Assembly: GCA_025769875.1 (NCBI GenBank)
Contig: JAGFNK010000131.1
Location: 52,568-116,567, forward strand
Source: Russula earlei
Taxonomy: Eukaryota; Basidiomycota; Agaricomycetes; Russulales; Russulaceae
Reading direction: 5' to 3'
Length of the DNA stretch: 64,000 bases
Position numbers and translations under genes: made by a program. This document shows positions 34,443 to 46,218 of this stretch, piece by piece (within the stretch, counting starts at the first letter, position 1; every line of letters starts with the position of its first letter). A model generated the notes under the pieces. It made no database searches, was not told the DNA's origin, and saw only the letters and a program-made list of their open reading frames with translations.

Positions 34443-34827
34443 TGTTGCGCAGCATAGAGCGCAGCTAACAGGCCAAGCAACCCACCTTAGAGGTTGTGCT
34501 AATGCTCAAGTGATATTGGGGTGTAGAGCGATGTGTATACTCGTCTACATGTATGGTATTTATACCTCTATGACCCAGGGCTGTTCCTAAGTCCAAAAGA
34601 GGTGACTACAGGTGTCCACTATATCGTGCATTCAGTGATGCGTGATGTGGAAATGTTCTAGACACAGCATAAGGCTGCATCTTGTGATAGATAGCGTAGT
34701 ATGCGTAACCCTATTGCCATAAGCGCATATACTAAAGTTCTGTCTAACATGTAACATCTATGAGCGGATCTTGAACCTTGTATGAAGGTCTTCGCCTTCT
34801 TTGATCCGTTCGGGTTCTGGTTCAACA
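34443..34827 (-). repeat. Copia-A 3' LTR
   Basis: 385 bp, starting (minus) TGTTGAACC and ending CTGCGCAACA. It shows TpG/CpA where the 5' LTR keeps CpG at several sites (for example ATATCGTGC here against ATATCGCGC near 53497). Confidence 0.95.
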
Positions 34828-34837
34828 CTCCCCCTTG
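34828..34837 (-). other. Copia-A polypurine tract
   Basis: On the minus strand the sequence AAGGGGGAG directly precedes the 3' LTR, as expected for plus-strand priming. Confidence 0.8.
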
Positions 34838-34896
34838 CTAAGTGCATCGGTAGATGCCGTGAGCATTTTCCCACATTCAGGGGTAGAACATTAGTC

Positions 34897-37033
34897 CTAG
34901 TTGCTCCCTGAATTTGAGGAACTTGATGTGACCAAGGTTCTTGGTGAACATGTCGGCTGGGTTATTAGCCCCTTCAATAAAGAATAGCTCCACCTGTTTA
35001 TTTTGTATGACTTCACGAATGAAGTGATAGCGCAAATCAATATGTTTGATGCACTTTCTTGTACAGGGTTGGAGGCTAAGAATATTGAGCCTTGGTTATC
35101 ACCAAACAGTGGGATGGGAGCAAGATTGATGCCAAGTTCTGTTAGTAAGGATTTAATCCAAACTAATTGTCTGCTCGTGTCAGAGAGCGACATGTACTCA
35201 GCTTCAGTGGAGGAGAGCGCGACTGTTTTCTGCGCTCGTGAGTTCCACGAAAATATTGCTCCAGCCAGGTTCACCATATAGCCTGTAGTGGACTTCCTAT
35301 TAGTCGGATCAGAAGCCCAGTCAGAGTCGGCATATGCCATCAAGCCGCCATTAGATGGTCCATCATAGACCAAGGCATAATTGGCGGTTCCCAAGAGGTA
35401 TCGGCAAATATAGTATGCACAATTTAAATGATCCTCTGAGGGATTGGCAGCATGTTGCGACAACTTAGTGACAGCAAAGGCTATGTCTGGACGCGTTCCA
35501 AGCATTATGTATAGGAGTGATCCTATAACCTGCTGGAATTTTGACCAGCAAGGCTGGGTCAGCAGCGGAAGTGTTGGGAGAGGGGTGATAGCCCTCTGGT
35601 AGCGGAGTAGGAGCAGAGTTTGTGTTAAGCAAGTTGAAACACTGCAGCACTTTCTGTAAATATTCAGTCTGGTCCAGATGTATCTGGCCGGACTTGCGTT
35701 GAATGTGCATGCGTAGAAATTCTTGGGCATCGCCCAGATCTCGACATTCCCAGAGCTTCATAAAGCGCTCCTTTGTTTTATTGATTTGTTTTTTGTCTGC
35801 TCCAAAGAAGAGCACATCATCAACATAGATGATGGCTATGATGCTCTTGTCTTTACTAACAAAGAGCCCAGAGTCAGACATAAGGCGAATAAGGCCGAGC
35901 GAGGCCATGGACTTGTCAAGGGCTTTCCACCAAGCAAGTGCCGCTTGCTTGAGTCCATATATTGTGCGTTTAAGGTGCATGACTTTACGCTCTTGGCCTT
36001 TTATTTTGAAGCCCTCAGGCTGCTCCATATAGAGCTCTTCATCGAGCTCACCATAGAGAAAGGCAGTCTTGATGTCTAGTCCGCTAATGTGCCAGTTTTT
36101 GAGCGCTGCGAGTGCAATCATCAGGCAGACTGTCTCAAACCGTACCACGGGTGAGAATATTTCGTCATAGTCAATGCCTTCTACTTGGGAGAAGCCTTTG
36201 GCGACTAGTCTGGCTTTTTTACGACCATCAGACTTAAGGTCGAATACCCATCTGTTTTTAATTATTTTGTGATCCTTGGGAGGATCGACTAGTTTGAAGA
36301 CTTTGCGTCTGCGGAGGGATTCCAACTCCTCGCGACAAGCATCTTTCCACTCCTTTTGGAGTTCACTTGGCATTCGCAGAATGTCCCTAAAGGTCCATTC
36401 ACGAATCTTCGCAGTATCAGGTGCATCTGAACTTAGTGGAACTGCTTGGGCGAGCAGATAGTTCAGAAATTTGACTCCCCCTTCCCTTGCTAGACATAGA
36501 ATGTCTTCTACCTCATCCTCAGAGGCTTGCGGCGGTTGATCGTCAGGGATGACAGGAGGGTAAGGGCCTGGTGCGGCCGATCCTGATGTACTACCCTCAC
36601 CGGAGCTACTGGGTTGGTTTTCTGTCATTGTTCTCCATGTGCGTGTGCGCCGAACATCTTTTTCCACTTCTGTGGGGTGTCTGCGTTCACCATAGACGTT
36701 GCCAGGATGGGTAGGTACTTTCCTCAACCGCTGAGACCTTCGAAGAGGTACAGGCTCTTCAACAGGAGGAGGGGACGGTGTAGGAGGGGCTGGGCGTTTG
36801 CTTGCGTTCCTCTTCTTCTGGCGCCTGTATAGGCTGCTCATCGTCCTCACTTTTAATTGTAGGGAATGGGTCGTCAACACCAGGAATGGTGTCTTCGACA
36901 GGTTGTTGCGGTAGTTCCTCACACGGTTCATTAATCTGTGTGGTATCTTTAGTGCGCGCTTTGTCGCATTTGGGGTACAGGGTCTCATCGTACAGGGCGG
37001 TAGCATTTGTGTAAAGCGTGTTATTTGGGAGCC
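34897..37033 (-). CDS. Copia-A pol, 3' part: end of integrase linker, reverse transcriptase, RNase H
   Basis: Degenerate coding part of Copia-A downstream of the Copia-B insertion. From 37033 down it continues the integrase linker (RLPNNTLYTNATALYDETLYP). After one frame change near 36800 it encodes VPLRRSQRLRKVP, the reverse transcriptase (NRWVFDLKSDG, KARLVAKGFSQVEGIDYDE, YGLKQAALAWW, IIYVDDVLFFG with the YVDD catalytic box). After a second frame change near 35480-35560 come the GTRPDIAFAVTKLSQ block and RNase H (YADSDWASDPTNRKSTTGY, STEAEYMSL). The C-terminal residues after ESASN have diverged or shifted frame. Not active as it stands because of the split and frameshifts. Confidence 0.88.
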
Positions 37034-37038
37034 TCATG

Positions 37039-37520
37039 TGTTGAGATCTGCACTGCCCAGAGTCTCAGGTGTGTTGTGATGTGATCACAACTCAGGATGC
37101 GCTGATGCATCGGATCACCCTGGACCGGGCATCACCGGCTCAGCTCATATGCTGCAGCACACGTTAGTTACATTGATAGAGTGATTTAGGACAATCGGTA
37201 GCTACTTACAACTGATCCTCGGACTTACTTAGTGATCCGTGATGGTAGTTAACTGTACTGCATCTAGTGGCGGTCTCAGGTACTTAAGAACGCCACAAAG
37301 TACGTAGATCACTTCAGTTTTGTGTCAACCAAACTGAAGTGAGTATTTACACTATGACATCTTATCTCACAGTACTAACGACGCGTTGTAGCTATTGTCT
37401 GATAGGTACATTATTTATATAAGTTTTGTGTCAACCAAACTGAACTATTGTCTGATAGATCTGCCTGCGATCTTATCATCTGCTGCTATCTAATCACACA
37501 TACTGCGTCTATTTTCAACA
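37039..37520 (+). repeat. Copia-B 5' LTR
   Basis: 482 bp. It contains an internal direct repeat: TTTTGTGTCAACCAAACTGAA occurs twice (near 37318 and 37423). Several CpG sites of the 3' LTR are TpG or CpA here (GATGCAT against GACGCGT). Confidence 0.95.
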
Positions 37521-37532
37521 GGTTATGGGCCC
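37521..37532 (+). promoter_or_regulatory. Copia-B primer-binding site, initiator tRNA-Met anticodon-arm type
   Basis: GGTTATGGGCCC lies directly after the 5' LTR. Its reverse complement GGGCCCATAACC contains the CAT anticodon and fits the anticodon arm of eukaryotic initiator tRNA-Met, not a tRNA 3' end. Drosophila copia is known to prime from such an internal tRNA half. Confidence 0.75.
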
Positions 37533-37761
37533 TGCCTGTATCTAAAATCCACAGAGATCACCACACACATTTATTCCTATAACACCTCCCTTCCCCACAA
37601 ACCTCTGTTATCAGACGACATCTTACTCCCTTGGCCCCTGGAACCAAAGGATTGACGCGCGCGCAGTTACATCACGCGTCAAAGATACTGATTTGATCTC
37701 TAATTGATCCGGCTACAATTGCTCCGCTGGTCCGGATTGGCAATTCACCTCATTACATCAT

Positions 37762-40700
37762 ATGGCACCCACATTCACTATCCCCTCGGGAACGCCCCTG
37801 GAGATCTTAGATTCATCAAATTGGACTACTTGGTCATTTCGCTTCGAGGCCATTACCCGAATGAATGGTTTCCGGCGTCATCTTATCGATACAAAACCCT
37901 CTGGAGATAGCAATTGGGACGTTGAAGAAGATATACTGTTAGGCGTCTTCCAGCTCCATCTCCAGAAAGATATATACGCAGAGATAAGCGATAACACCAA
38001 GTTCGACACCTGTAAACTCAAGTGGGAACAACTTAAGACTACTTGCATCGGCGTTGGATCTATGTCCTACATAACTCTTGGACCGCCTTCACGCTGTTTT
38101 GATCTAGATGACACCAGCCCGATGTTCCCACAACTACAGAAATTGAATGATACTAGGATCAATCTTCAGAACAATGACATGCCCGTCACCGATCTCCAAT
38201 TCAGTCTCACTCTAATTCAGTCACTTCCCAGCTCTTACTCTGGTCTTATGCAAGCTATCCTCGGCTCTAATCTTCCAAACAAGCTTTCCCCGAAAGCCAT
38301 TCAGGAACACATTCTCAATGAAGAGAGTCGTCGGGCCGGCTCCTCCGCTTCCCTTAACAAAATTGCTCCGGTCAAGAAACAGAGCGATAAAAACAAAATA
38401 AAATGTTATTATTGCAACAAAGCTGGTCACAAGAGTCCTGAGTGCCGGAAGAAGAAAAAGGATGAGGAGGAGAAGGCGCAGAAAAAGAGGGAGTCTGGCG
38501 CGGACACTAACAGAAAGGTCAACGCACACATAGTAGAGACTACTGCTACAATTACGGAGATCTCGGATGATGAAAATGACATTCGCATTTCCCTTTACTC
38601 GGCGACTAGATCGCACTGGATGATTGACTCAGGAGCCACCCATCACATCAGTCCGTTCCAGACCGACTTCATCACTTACGCTCCGGCCACCGGATCAGTT
38701 AACCTCGGTGGTCATGCTATCATCAAGCAGATTGGGACCGGATCTGTATCCGTCCTACCGTCTGGAGGCATTGGGAAGTTTCCATTAACCCTCACCGATG
38801 TCATGCATGTTCCGGAAGCCGACGCGTGCTACTTCTCAGTCAGCGCGTTGCTCCGAAGGGGGGGACATATCACTTTTACCCAAAATGCGTGCCAAATCTA
38901 CTACAAAGATCGGACAGTCGCACAAGGATACCTGGAGAATAACCTATTCTATATTGATTTTTCATCTCCGGCCCTACACGCGCAGGCGGGGGTGCTACCG
39001 CTTAACATCTGGCATCAGCGCATGGGACATATGTCCTCACGCGCGCTAATCAAATACGCTCATTCCGTCAAGGGAATCTCGCTTAGTTCAGCGGATCGCG
39101 ATCAGTCACCTTGCCCCGGGTGTGAACTCGGCAAACAGACGCGACTTCCTTTCCTGGCTTCGCCTAAGCGATCGGATCGGCATCTACAGATCGTGCATAC
39201 TGACTTAGCCAGTCCGATGCAGACTCGGTCGATCCGAGGTGCAACTTATTGGGCAACATTTATCGACGACTACTCCTGTTATGGGGTAGTGTACTTCCTC
39301 AAAAGTAAAGATCAGTGTGCTGATGCGTTCAAAAAATATCTCGCGTGGTCAGAAAACCAGACCAATGATAAGATCAAAGCACTACACTCGGATCGCGGAG
39401 GGGAGTACTTGTCCGGCACCCTCAGATCGGTCTTAGATCAAAAGGGAATTGAGCATAGATTGACAATGCCAGGGTCACCACAGCAGAATGGCGTAGCGGA
39501 GAGATGGAACCGGACCCTCGAAGACAAGATGTGCGCTATGCTACATGGCGCTGGTCTTACTCTGGGTTTCTGGGAGCTTGCTACTGACACAGCAGTCCAT
39601 ATCTACAATCGCACTCCTACACGCGTTCTCCGGTGGAACACACCTCACTCAGTCTGGACGGATGGACAAGTTCCAGACGTTTCCTATTTCCGCGTCTTTG
39701 GATGTAAGGCGTATGTACACATGCCTGCTAACAAACGAAAGAAGCTCGATCCGAGATCGGTCGAGATGATTTTTGTTGGGTACAAGTCTGGATCTAAGGG
39801 TTACTGACTCTGGAATCAATCCACCCGAAAGCTGTTCTTATCGCGTGATGTCACTTTCGATGAGCGCATACTGCCTGCTAGGGGAGAACTTACTGACATT
39901 CCTCCTCCTGCACAACCCTTGGTCTTCACGGGACCGGTTTCTTTCACTGCCCCACTTCCGCACGAACCGGATGGCTGCGGACTTAGTCCTGCACCTCCAG
40001 AAACCCCACTAGATCCCACTACACCTAATTCACTTTACCTTACCCCTCCCACTCAGCCCTTTCCACATACTCCGCCACGCCGCGTTCAGCCTGTGCACCA
40101 AGTCCGCTTGCGCCAGCCTCACTCAGCATTGCCGGGACCATCCTTTGGTCCACCGCGTCCGCCCTCACCTAGGCGTCTTCGCCCTAACCCGCGTTCTAAT
40201 CCTAGATTTCTCACTTCTAACGCAAATGCGGGGGGGCGCCTATCGCATACAGCACTATTAGTGACGGCAGAGGCGATCACTCCTGGCTATGTTTCGGGAA
40301 GTGATGTCCTCGGACTCCGCCAATCAATGGAGAACCGCGTGTCAATATGAAATTGATGCACTCGCTAAGAATGGTACCTGGGAGCTTGTAGATCTGCCGC
40401 TGGGCCGCAAGGCCGTGCGATCTCGATGGGTGTTTGCACGCAAATCTGATGGTAGATTTCGCGTGCGTTTAGTCGCAAAGGGGTTCACCCAAGTGGAGGG
40501 GATTGATTATGATGAAACTTTCTCACCAGTTGCCAGATTTGAGTCTTTGAGACTGCTCCTAGCGTTGGCCATGCTAGAGGATTGGGAGATCCATCAAATG
40601 GACGTCAAGTTGGCGTTCCTTAATGGCACACTGGAGGAAGAGATCTACATGGAGCAACCACAAGGTTTCATCACTCCGGAACAAAAAGACAAAGTCTGTC

Positions 40701-41813
40701 GGTTAAAGAAGGCTCTCTACGGCCTCAAACAAGCCTCACGTGCATGGAACTTACAGTTTCATGGAGTTCTCACTGGGCTCGGCTTCACGCGCACGCACTC
40801 AGATGCTGGGGTTTATCATCGCCAAGACGCGGGGGGAACCATAATCATTATCCTCTATGTCGATGATGTCACCATCTTAGGCGATTCACTCCCACTGATT
40901 GCAGACATTAAGAATTCATTGTCCATGCGCTATGAAATGACTGATCTAGGCGAGATCGACTCCTATCTTGGGATTCGTGTCACGTGTGATCGCTCGGCTA
41001 AGCGACTAGACATTGATCAATCTAGGTACATCTCGGAGATCGTCAATCGCTTCAGGATGGCGGATTCCAATCCGGTCCGCACTCCGCTGCCCTCCTGGGG
41101 CAGATGTCCACTTGGTCAAGCACTCCGGGGAGGCAACGCCTGATGAAATAAAGCATTTTCAACACATCATTGGCAGCCTTCTCTATGTGCAGATTGGGAC
41201 ACGACCAGATATATCATTTGCAGTCTCTCGACTTGCCCAATACTCATCCAATCCCTCATCGCATCATCTACGCCTTGCCAAATATGTACTATCTTATCTT
41301 AACAGCACTTCAGATCTAAAGCTGCGTTATGATGGCGCACGCGATACCAGATTACATGGGTACTCTGACTCTAGCCTCGGAGACAATGCAGATGACTACT
41401 GTTCCACCTCGGGCTATGTCTTTCTACTTTCCAGCGCTGCGATCTCCTGGACCTCACGCAAACAGAAGACTGTTGCCCAAAGTACCACTCAAGCTGAATA
41501 CATGGCCTTAGCCGACGCAGCTAATCAAGCTGTGTGGTATCAGAGCTTCTTCTCCGAGATTGGCTATCAGATCTCCGATCCGATTCCGCTTCATGGTGAT
41601 AACAAAGGCGCCGTTGACCTCGCGCTCAACCCAGTCACCGGAAGACGGTTGAAGCATATCCCTATCAAGCATCACGCCATCCGCCAATACATTGAGGACG
41701 GACTGATCATACTTATCCGTACTCCCACAGGAGAGATGCTTGCAGATGGTCTCACCAAGCCGCATACTCACGCGCTGCTCCGGACCTTCATCGATGGGTT
41801 GGGTCTTAATTGA
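37762..41813 (+). CDS. Copia-B gag-pol polyprotein, interrupted
   Basis: A 681-codon frame (37762-39807) encodes gag with one zinc knuckle (CYYCNKAGHKSPEC), protease (WMIDSGATHHISP), the GAG-pre-integrase HHCC region (WHQRMGHMSSRAL...CPGCELGKQTR) and integrase (HTDLASPM, FIDDYSCYG, SDRGGEY, PQQNGVAERWNR). TGA at 39805-39807 stands where CGA (Arg) is expected in the GY(R)LWN block; the frame then continues. One frame change near 40300 leads into reverse transcriptase (RWVFARKSDG, ILYVDDVTILG), and another at 41090-41100 (PLP then GADVHLV) leads into RNase H (STTQAEYMALADAANQAVW) to the stop at 41813. Three lesions make this copy defective, although most of the protein is well preserved. Confidence 0.92.
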
Positions 41814-41839
41814 TCTAATCTACCGACTGCCTTAATCAC

Positions 41840-41846
41840 AGGGGGA
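41840..41846 (+). other. Copia-B polypurine tract
   Basis: AGGGGGA immediately 5' of the 3' LTR. Confidence 0.8.
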
Positions 41847-42328
41847 TGTTGAGATCTGCACTGCCCAGAGTCTCAGGTGTGTTGTGATGTGATCACAACT
41901 CGGATGCGCTGACGCGTCGGATCACCCGGACCGGGCATCACCGGCTCAGCTCATACGCTGCAGCACAGCGTTAGTTACATTGATAGAGTGATTTAGGACA
42001 ATCGGTAGCTACTTACAACTGATCCTCGGACTTACTTAGTGATCCTGTGATGGTAGTTAACTGTACTGCATCTAGTGGCGGTCTCAGGTACTTAAGAACG
42101 CCACAAAGTACGTAGATCACTTCAGTTTTGTGTCAACCAAACTGAAGTGAGTATTTACACTATGACATCTTATCTCACAGTACTAACGACGCGTTGTAGC
42201 TATTGTCTGATAGGTACATTATTTATATAAGTTTTGTGTCAACCAAACTGAACTATTGTCTGATAGATCTGCCTGCGATCTTATCATCTGCTGCTATCTA
42301 ATCACACATACTGCGTCTATTTTCAACA
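41847..42328 (+). repeat. Copia-B 3' LTR
   Basis: 482 bp, ending TTTTCAACA before the target duplication TCATG. It keeps more CpG sites than the 5' LTR. Confidence 0.95.
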
Positions 42329-42333
42329 TCATG

Positions 42334-43916
42334 AAGAGTGAGGCTTTGATCCCCTCAGTGTGACCAAGGTAGATCATTAGCTCGCTTTTAGGCGAAAGCT
42401 TATTGACTCGACGCTTTTCTGGTATGTGCACATATGCACCGCAACCAAATACTCTGAGATGTGAGATATCAGGGACCTCGTTCTTTAGGACTTCGTAGGG
42501 TGTACGCCATTGAAGGCGTCTGGCAGGTGTCCTATTGTAACAATATGTCCCATGATTCACTGCAAATTCCCACCAGGAGGGAGGTAGACAAGCTTCAAGG
42601 CGCATTGCCTGAGCTTTGTCCATTACAGTGCACATAAAGCGCTCTGCGCGTCCATTCTGTTGTGGAGTGTAAGGGGCACTTTGCAGGATTTTGATTCCTT
42701 CGTCCTTTAGGACGTTGTCAAAGGCCTCGGATTTGTACTCTCCACCAGCATCAGACATCCACTCTTTGATTCCTGCTTTATATTGGTTCTTGACCATAGC
42801 AAGGAATTGCTTGACGGCCATTATGGTCGACTTTTTATTTTTTAAGAGTGTGATCCATGCATAGGAGGAATAATCGTCAATAAAGCTGACAAAATATTCG
42901 TACTTATGATACGACTTCACAGGGAAACTCTTAAGGTCCGAGTGAATACACTCGAACAGGTGCAGGAAGCATGAGTTTCAGAAGGGGGGTGCGCAGATGC
43001 AGGCATTTTGCCTTGCACGCAGCCAGGACATACCAGCTGTTCCTGAGGGATTTTCAGGTCTTCATGGAGACCCTTGGTATGTGTCTTTGCACGTGTTATG
43101 ACATCCTTAGATGGGTGGCCAAGGTGTCGGTGAATGACATCATAATCTACCGCGTAGATAAGAGAATGCGCTTGCAGCGCTTTCAATTGAGGCGTCTAAC
43201 CAGTACGTGGTTTGACCCGGGAATAAGGGGTAAGAGGACAGGATTATACGTCCGTCCTCTCATAGGGAAATATGATTTCTATTCCCTAATGCATGCATCC
43301 CTTGTTGTAAAAACTCCCCCATAGATAATATCCGAGTGTTAATTTTCGGAATATAAAGAACAGGAGAAATGCGTGTGACAACCGTTTTAGAGTTGACAGT
43401 GTGCCGAAGCAACACAGCGCCTTTGCCTTCCACATATATAGTGTTATCGGCAGTTTTAACAGGGGATCTTTCGTGTGGCAAAGCCGGCGTATACTCTATA
43501 AAATCTTTTATTTCGAAGGTGAAGTGTGCAGACGTGCCAGAGTCAAGGAGCCATAAGGATCCAATTTTACTCAAGTCGTGCTTTCCTCTACATCTTGAAC
43601 AGTTTTTGTTACATTCACTTTGAAGGGAAGTAGTCCCTTCGCTAATTTGTACATTATACGATACAAGCAAACATTTATTAGACATATCTAGCCCGCTTTG
43701 GGGCTGGGGAGATGCTAATAAGTTCTTTAGCAAGTGAAAGGAGAGAGGGAGGCGCACGCACGCTTCGTTATCTTCGGGGTCGCTGTCCCAATCAAGCACT
43801 TCATCCGACGGAGTCGGAGCATGCTCAGGGGTGGCAGCACCTTCTGGGATACCGTCATATATGTCAAATAAATCCAATGTGTTTGTTTGCGTGAAGTCGC
43901 CATCATCCTGATCCAT
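42334..43916 (-). CDS. Copia-A protease, pre-integrase and integrase part
   Basis: Minus-strand coding segment between the two insertions. From 43916 it encodes an acidic gag/protease linker and the protease (SLWLLDSGTSAHFT). After a frame change near 43250 come the GAG-pre-integrase region (VIHRHLGHPSKDVI, CPGCVQGKM) and, after another change near 42920, the integrase core (FVSFIDDYSSYAWITLL, SDAGGEYKS, PQQNGRAERFM, NRTPARRLQWRTPYE). The third acidic residue is present in AERF context. The segment stops at the Copia-B target duplication (42329-42333). Frameshifts at two places mean the protein cannot be made intact. Confidence 0.88.
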
Positions 43917-43944
43917 AGGGTCACGGACGGGCGATGGGAGTTTG

Positions 43945-44439
43945 TGTCACAAGTACCGGTTCCTCGGACCGAATCGGCAACCGGACAAGCCTACCCGGAC
44001 AAGCCTCACGATTCCCATGTGTTCGTATGACTCACTTAGCCTCGCGTGTACCACTACTTTCCAGCGTGTTCTAGTTTCGATCGTCTCACTGCTACCTCAT
44101 GTCTGCTATTTGATATAGGACATAATTGTCTATATAAACCTGTCAGTAACAGAGAACAAGCCCTAAGCTTGTTCTCTTGTGAAATATCACTGGATTCTAG
44201 CTTCGGGACTGTAGGCTTGCAGGGAATCAAGCAATCGACTCGAAAACACTTTCCACTCTCTAAAGTCTTCGAACGCGAAGACTTTTCTGTCATACTTCCT
44301 CTCCGCGGAACACACTAGCTTCAGCTGTGTCGTTGCCGAGATCCCCGAACTTCGCGAGAACTTAATGTCTCGCTCGACTCAGTGCGCACGTCTCGCGTGT
44401 GAAACGATTTGTCAGCGACACCGCCCCCAGTCGGTGACA
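43945..44439 (+). repeat. Chromovirus 5' LTR
   Basis: 495 bp. TGATATAGGACATAATTGTCTATATAAACC near 44110-44140 includes a TATA-like TATATAAA and probably the promoter. AAGCTTGTTCTC (near 44165) forms an imperfect inverted repeat with GAGAACAAGCCC just upstream, so the transcript start could form a hairpin. Confidence 0.93.
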
Positions 44440-44514
44440 TTAGAACAAGCTTACCACTCGAACCCTTGACCCCGAACCACACGCTTACCGAGAAATATAT
44501 TGATTTCTTCCAAC

Positions 44515-46170
44515 ATGACTACAACTCGAGACTGGAAGACCAAAGGGTACCAAGTCCCAACCATTGAAGGACTGGCCGCCCTCAAATGCCCCTTTGAATT
44601 GCTGCCTGATCAAGAAAAGAATGTCCCCAGCATCACTATGTTCGACGACGGCGTCGAGTTCTATACTATACAGAAAGATAGTGTACCATGGACTGGGTAC
44701 TATGCCAACTGGATGGGTGCCAAGGTCGCCCTGGGTCATCTCTACGGTCTCTGGTTCGAAATTGAAAGGCGAGGAGACTCATGGGAAGCGACGCGCGTCG
44801 CTCGACTGGCCTTCAGGCTTCAACAAAGCCCTCTCAGAGGCATCAATATTACCACATTGACAGCCTCAGGAGCCCCCCTCCCTAGATCCAGAGCTCCAAG
44901 CCACGCCCCCACGCCAGGACCAGCTCCCACCACCACTCCGATGGAGCTCGAACCAACGACAACGACGAACGTTTTCGCCGCCGCCGCTGACCCCGACCCA
45001 AGCCAACCACAACCCGCGTCGTCTGGGATGGCACTACCCCCCACTCGCGCCTCATTCCCCGGAATGGGAGGCTGCGGAATACGACCCCTGAGCCCCGACC
45101 CCGACCCCGACGACTACGATACGTGCGCAGACCGCGACCGCAACGCACGCGGCCCCGACAACGGGAAACTCGAGGGAATCCCCCCCGACTTTTTCAATGG
45201 CGACCGCGCGCGCACACATGCATTTTTGGTCGCGTTCAACAGGTTCATGTCCATGAACCATGACAGCAAGATTGCCAGGGATCCCATCAAGAAATGTGCA
45301 TATTTTCTCTCATTAATGAAGGGACCCAAAGTCGAAGGATGGCTCGAGGCCATGGACCAGTGGCTCGAAGACGTACAGAACGACCCCACTAACATCCCAC
45401 TCGGATTGACAGCATGGGAAGCCATGCGACAGCAATTCCGCCACGCGTTCACCGACTACGCAGAACGCGAGAAGGCCCAGGATCGACTCAAAGAATTGAA
45501 AATGAAAGATGGCCTACTTGACGACTATATATCTGAGTTCCAACTGCTGGCTAGACGAGCAGGGCTCGATGTCGACGAACCAACAGTCATGAGGCTATTC
45601 GTGTGGGGACTCCCACGATCCTTAGTCGAATCATGCCTCGATCTCGAAGACCCCACCTCCTTTATGGACTGGGTTGCGGCAGCACAGAAACATCATAGGG
45701 TCTGGATGCGCAAACGCGCAATCTTGTCCGACCATTCTAGCACACGCGGACGCAATTTCAACCAGCCTCAAAACAATAGACCTTGGGGACAACTCGTTAA
45801 CTCGGCCTGGGCCAACCGCGGGAACAATCAAAACAACGCCACACCCGCACGTCCATGCCTCCCACCGCGCGACCCGAATGCAATGGATACCAGCGCAGGC
45901 GCCGCTCGCAAGGCAGTCACCGAAGCCGAGAAACAAAAACACCGAGAAGAAGGAAGGTGTTTTCACTGCTCCCTTCGAGGACACCTGGCTCGTGACTGCC
46001 CCACAAAGCCGAAATGCGACATGACTCGTGTACGTGCCACCGACACGACCACCATCACGTCCGAACCCTCCACTGTAGAAAATAGTCGAGGAAGACACAA
46101 CCGACAAGGTCGCAAAGGCAGCAAAGGCAGCAAAAGCGCTTTCGGTAGAAGAAAGGGAAGCCTTCATTAA
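44515..46170 (+). CDS. Chromovirus gag
   Basis: The first ATG of the frame is at 44515 (MTTTRDWKTKGYQVP). The 552-residue product has a Pro/Thr-rich segment, a Ty3-type capsid (FFNGDRARTHAFLVAFNRFM, KVEGWLEAMDQWL, TDYAEREKAQDRLKELKM, DDYISEFQLLARRAGLD) and one CCHC zinc knuckle (CFHCSLRGHLARDC). The end of the frame, after TVEN, looks shifted: another frame gives AKALSVEEREAFIKALMGDE, the more usual gag end. So a one-base change in the A-run near 46078 has probably truncated the original terminus. Gag forms the particle that packages the element RNA. Confidence 0.88.
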   Translation: MTTTRDWKTKGYQVPTIEGLAALKCPFELLPDQEKNVPSITMFDDGVEFYTIQKDSVPWTGYYANWMGAKVALGHLYGLWFEIERRGDSWEATRVARLAFRLQQSPLRGINITTLTASGAPLPRSRAPSHAPTPGPAPTTTPMELEPTTTTNVFAAAADPDPSQPQPASSGMALPPTRASFPGMGGCGIRPLSPDPDPDDYDTCADRDRNARGPDNGKLEGIPPDFFNGDRARTHAFLVAFNRFMSMNHDSKIARDPIKKCAYFLSLMKGPKVEGWLEAMDQWLEDVQNDPTNIPLGLTAWEAMRQQFRHAFTDYAEREKAQDRLKELKMKDGLLDDYISEFQLLARRAGLDVDEPTVMRLFVWGLPRSLVESCLDLEDPTSFMDWVAAAQKHHRVWMRKRAILSDHSSTRGRNFNQPQNNRPWGQLVNSAWANRGNNQNNATPARPCLPPRDPNAMDTSAGAARKAVTEAEKQKHREEGRCFHCSLRGHLARDCPTKPKCDMTRVRATDTTTITSEPSTVENSRGRHNRQGRKGSKGSKSAFGRRKGSLH

Positions 46171-46218
46171 GGCTTTAATGGGAGATGAAGAGGACAAAGA
46201 GCAGGATTTTTCAGACGC

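Larger units (their letters stand above)
37039..42328 (+). mobile_element. Copia-B, Ty1/Copia LTR retrotransposon nested in Copia-A
   Basis: LTRs of 482 bp at 37039-37520 and 41847-42328 (TGTTGAGATC...TTTTCAACA) are flanked by the target duplication TCATG (37034-37038, 42329-42333). If it is removed, the Copia-A integrase frame joins seamlessly (KASLFM then RLPNN), which confirms the insertion site. A primer-binding site follows the 5' LTR and a polypurine tract AGGGGGA precedes the 3' LTR. The LTRs differ at about eight positions, including small indels. Confidence 0.96.

Noticed and set aside
44046..44318. 90-codon ORF present in both chromovirus LTRs (also 51657-51929)
   Set aside because: Identical because the LTRs are nearly identical; it has no known counterpart and overlaps the promoter region. 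Not called as a gene.
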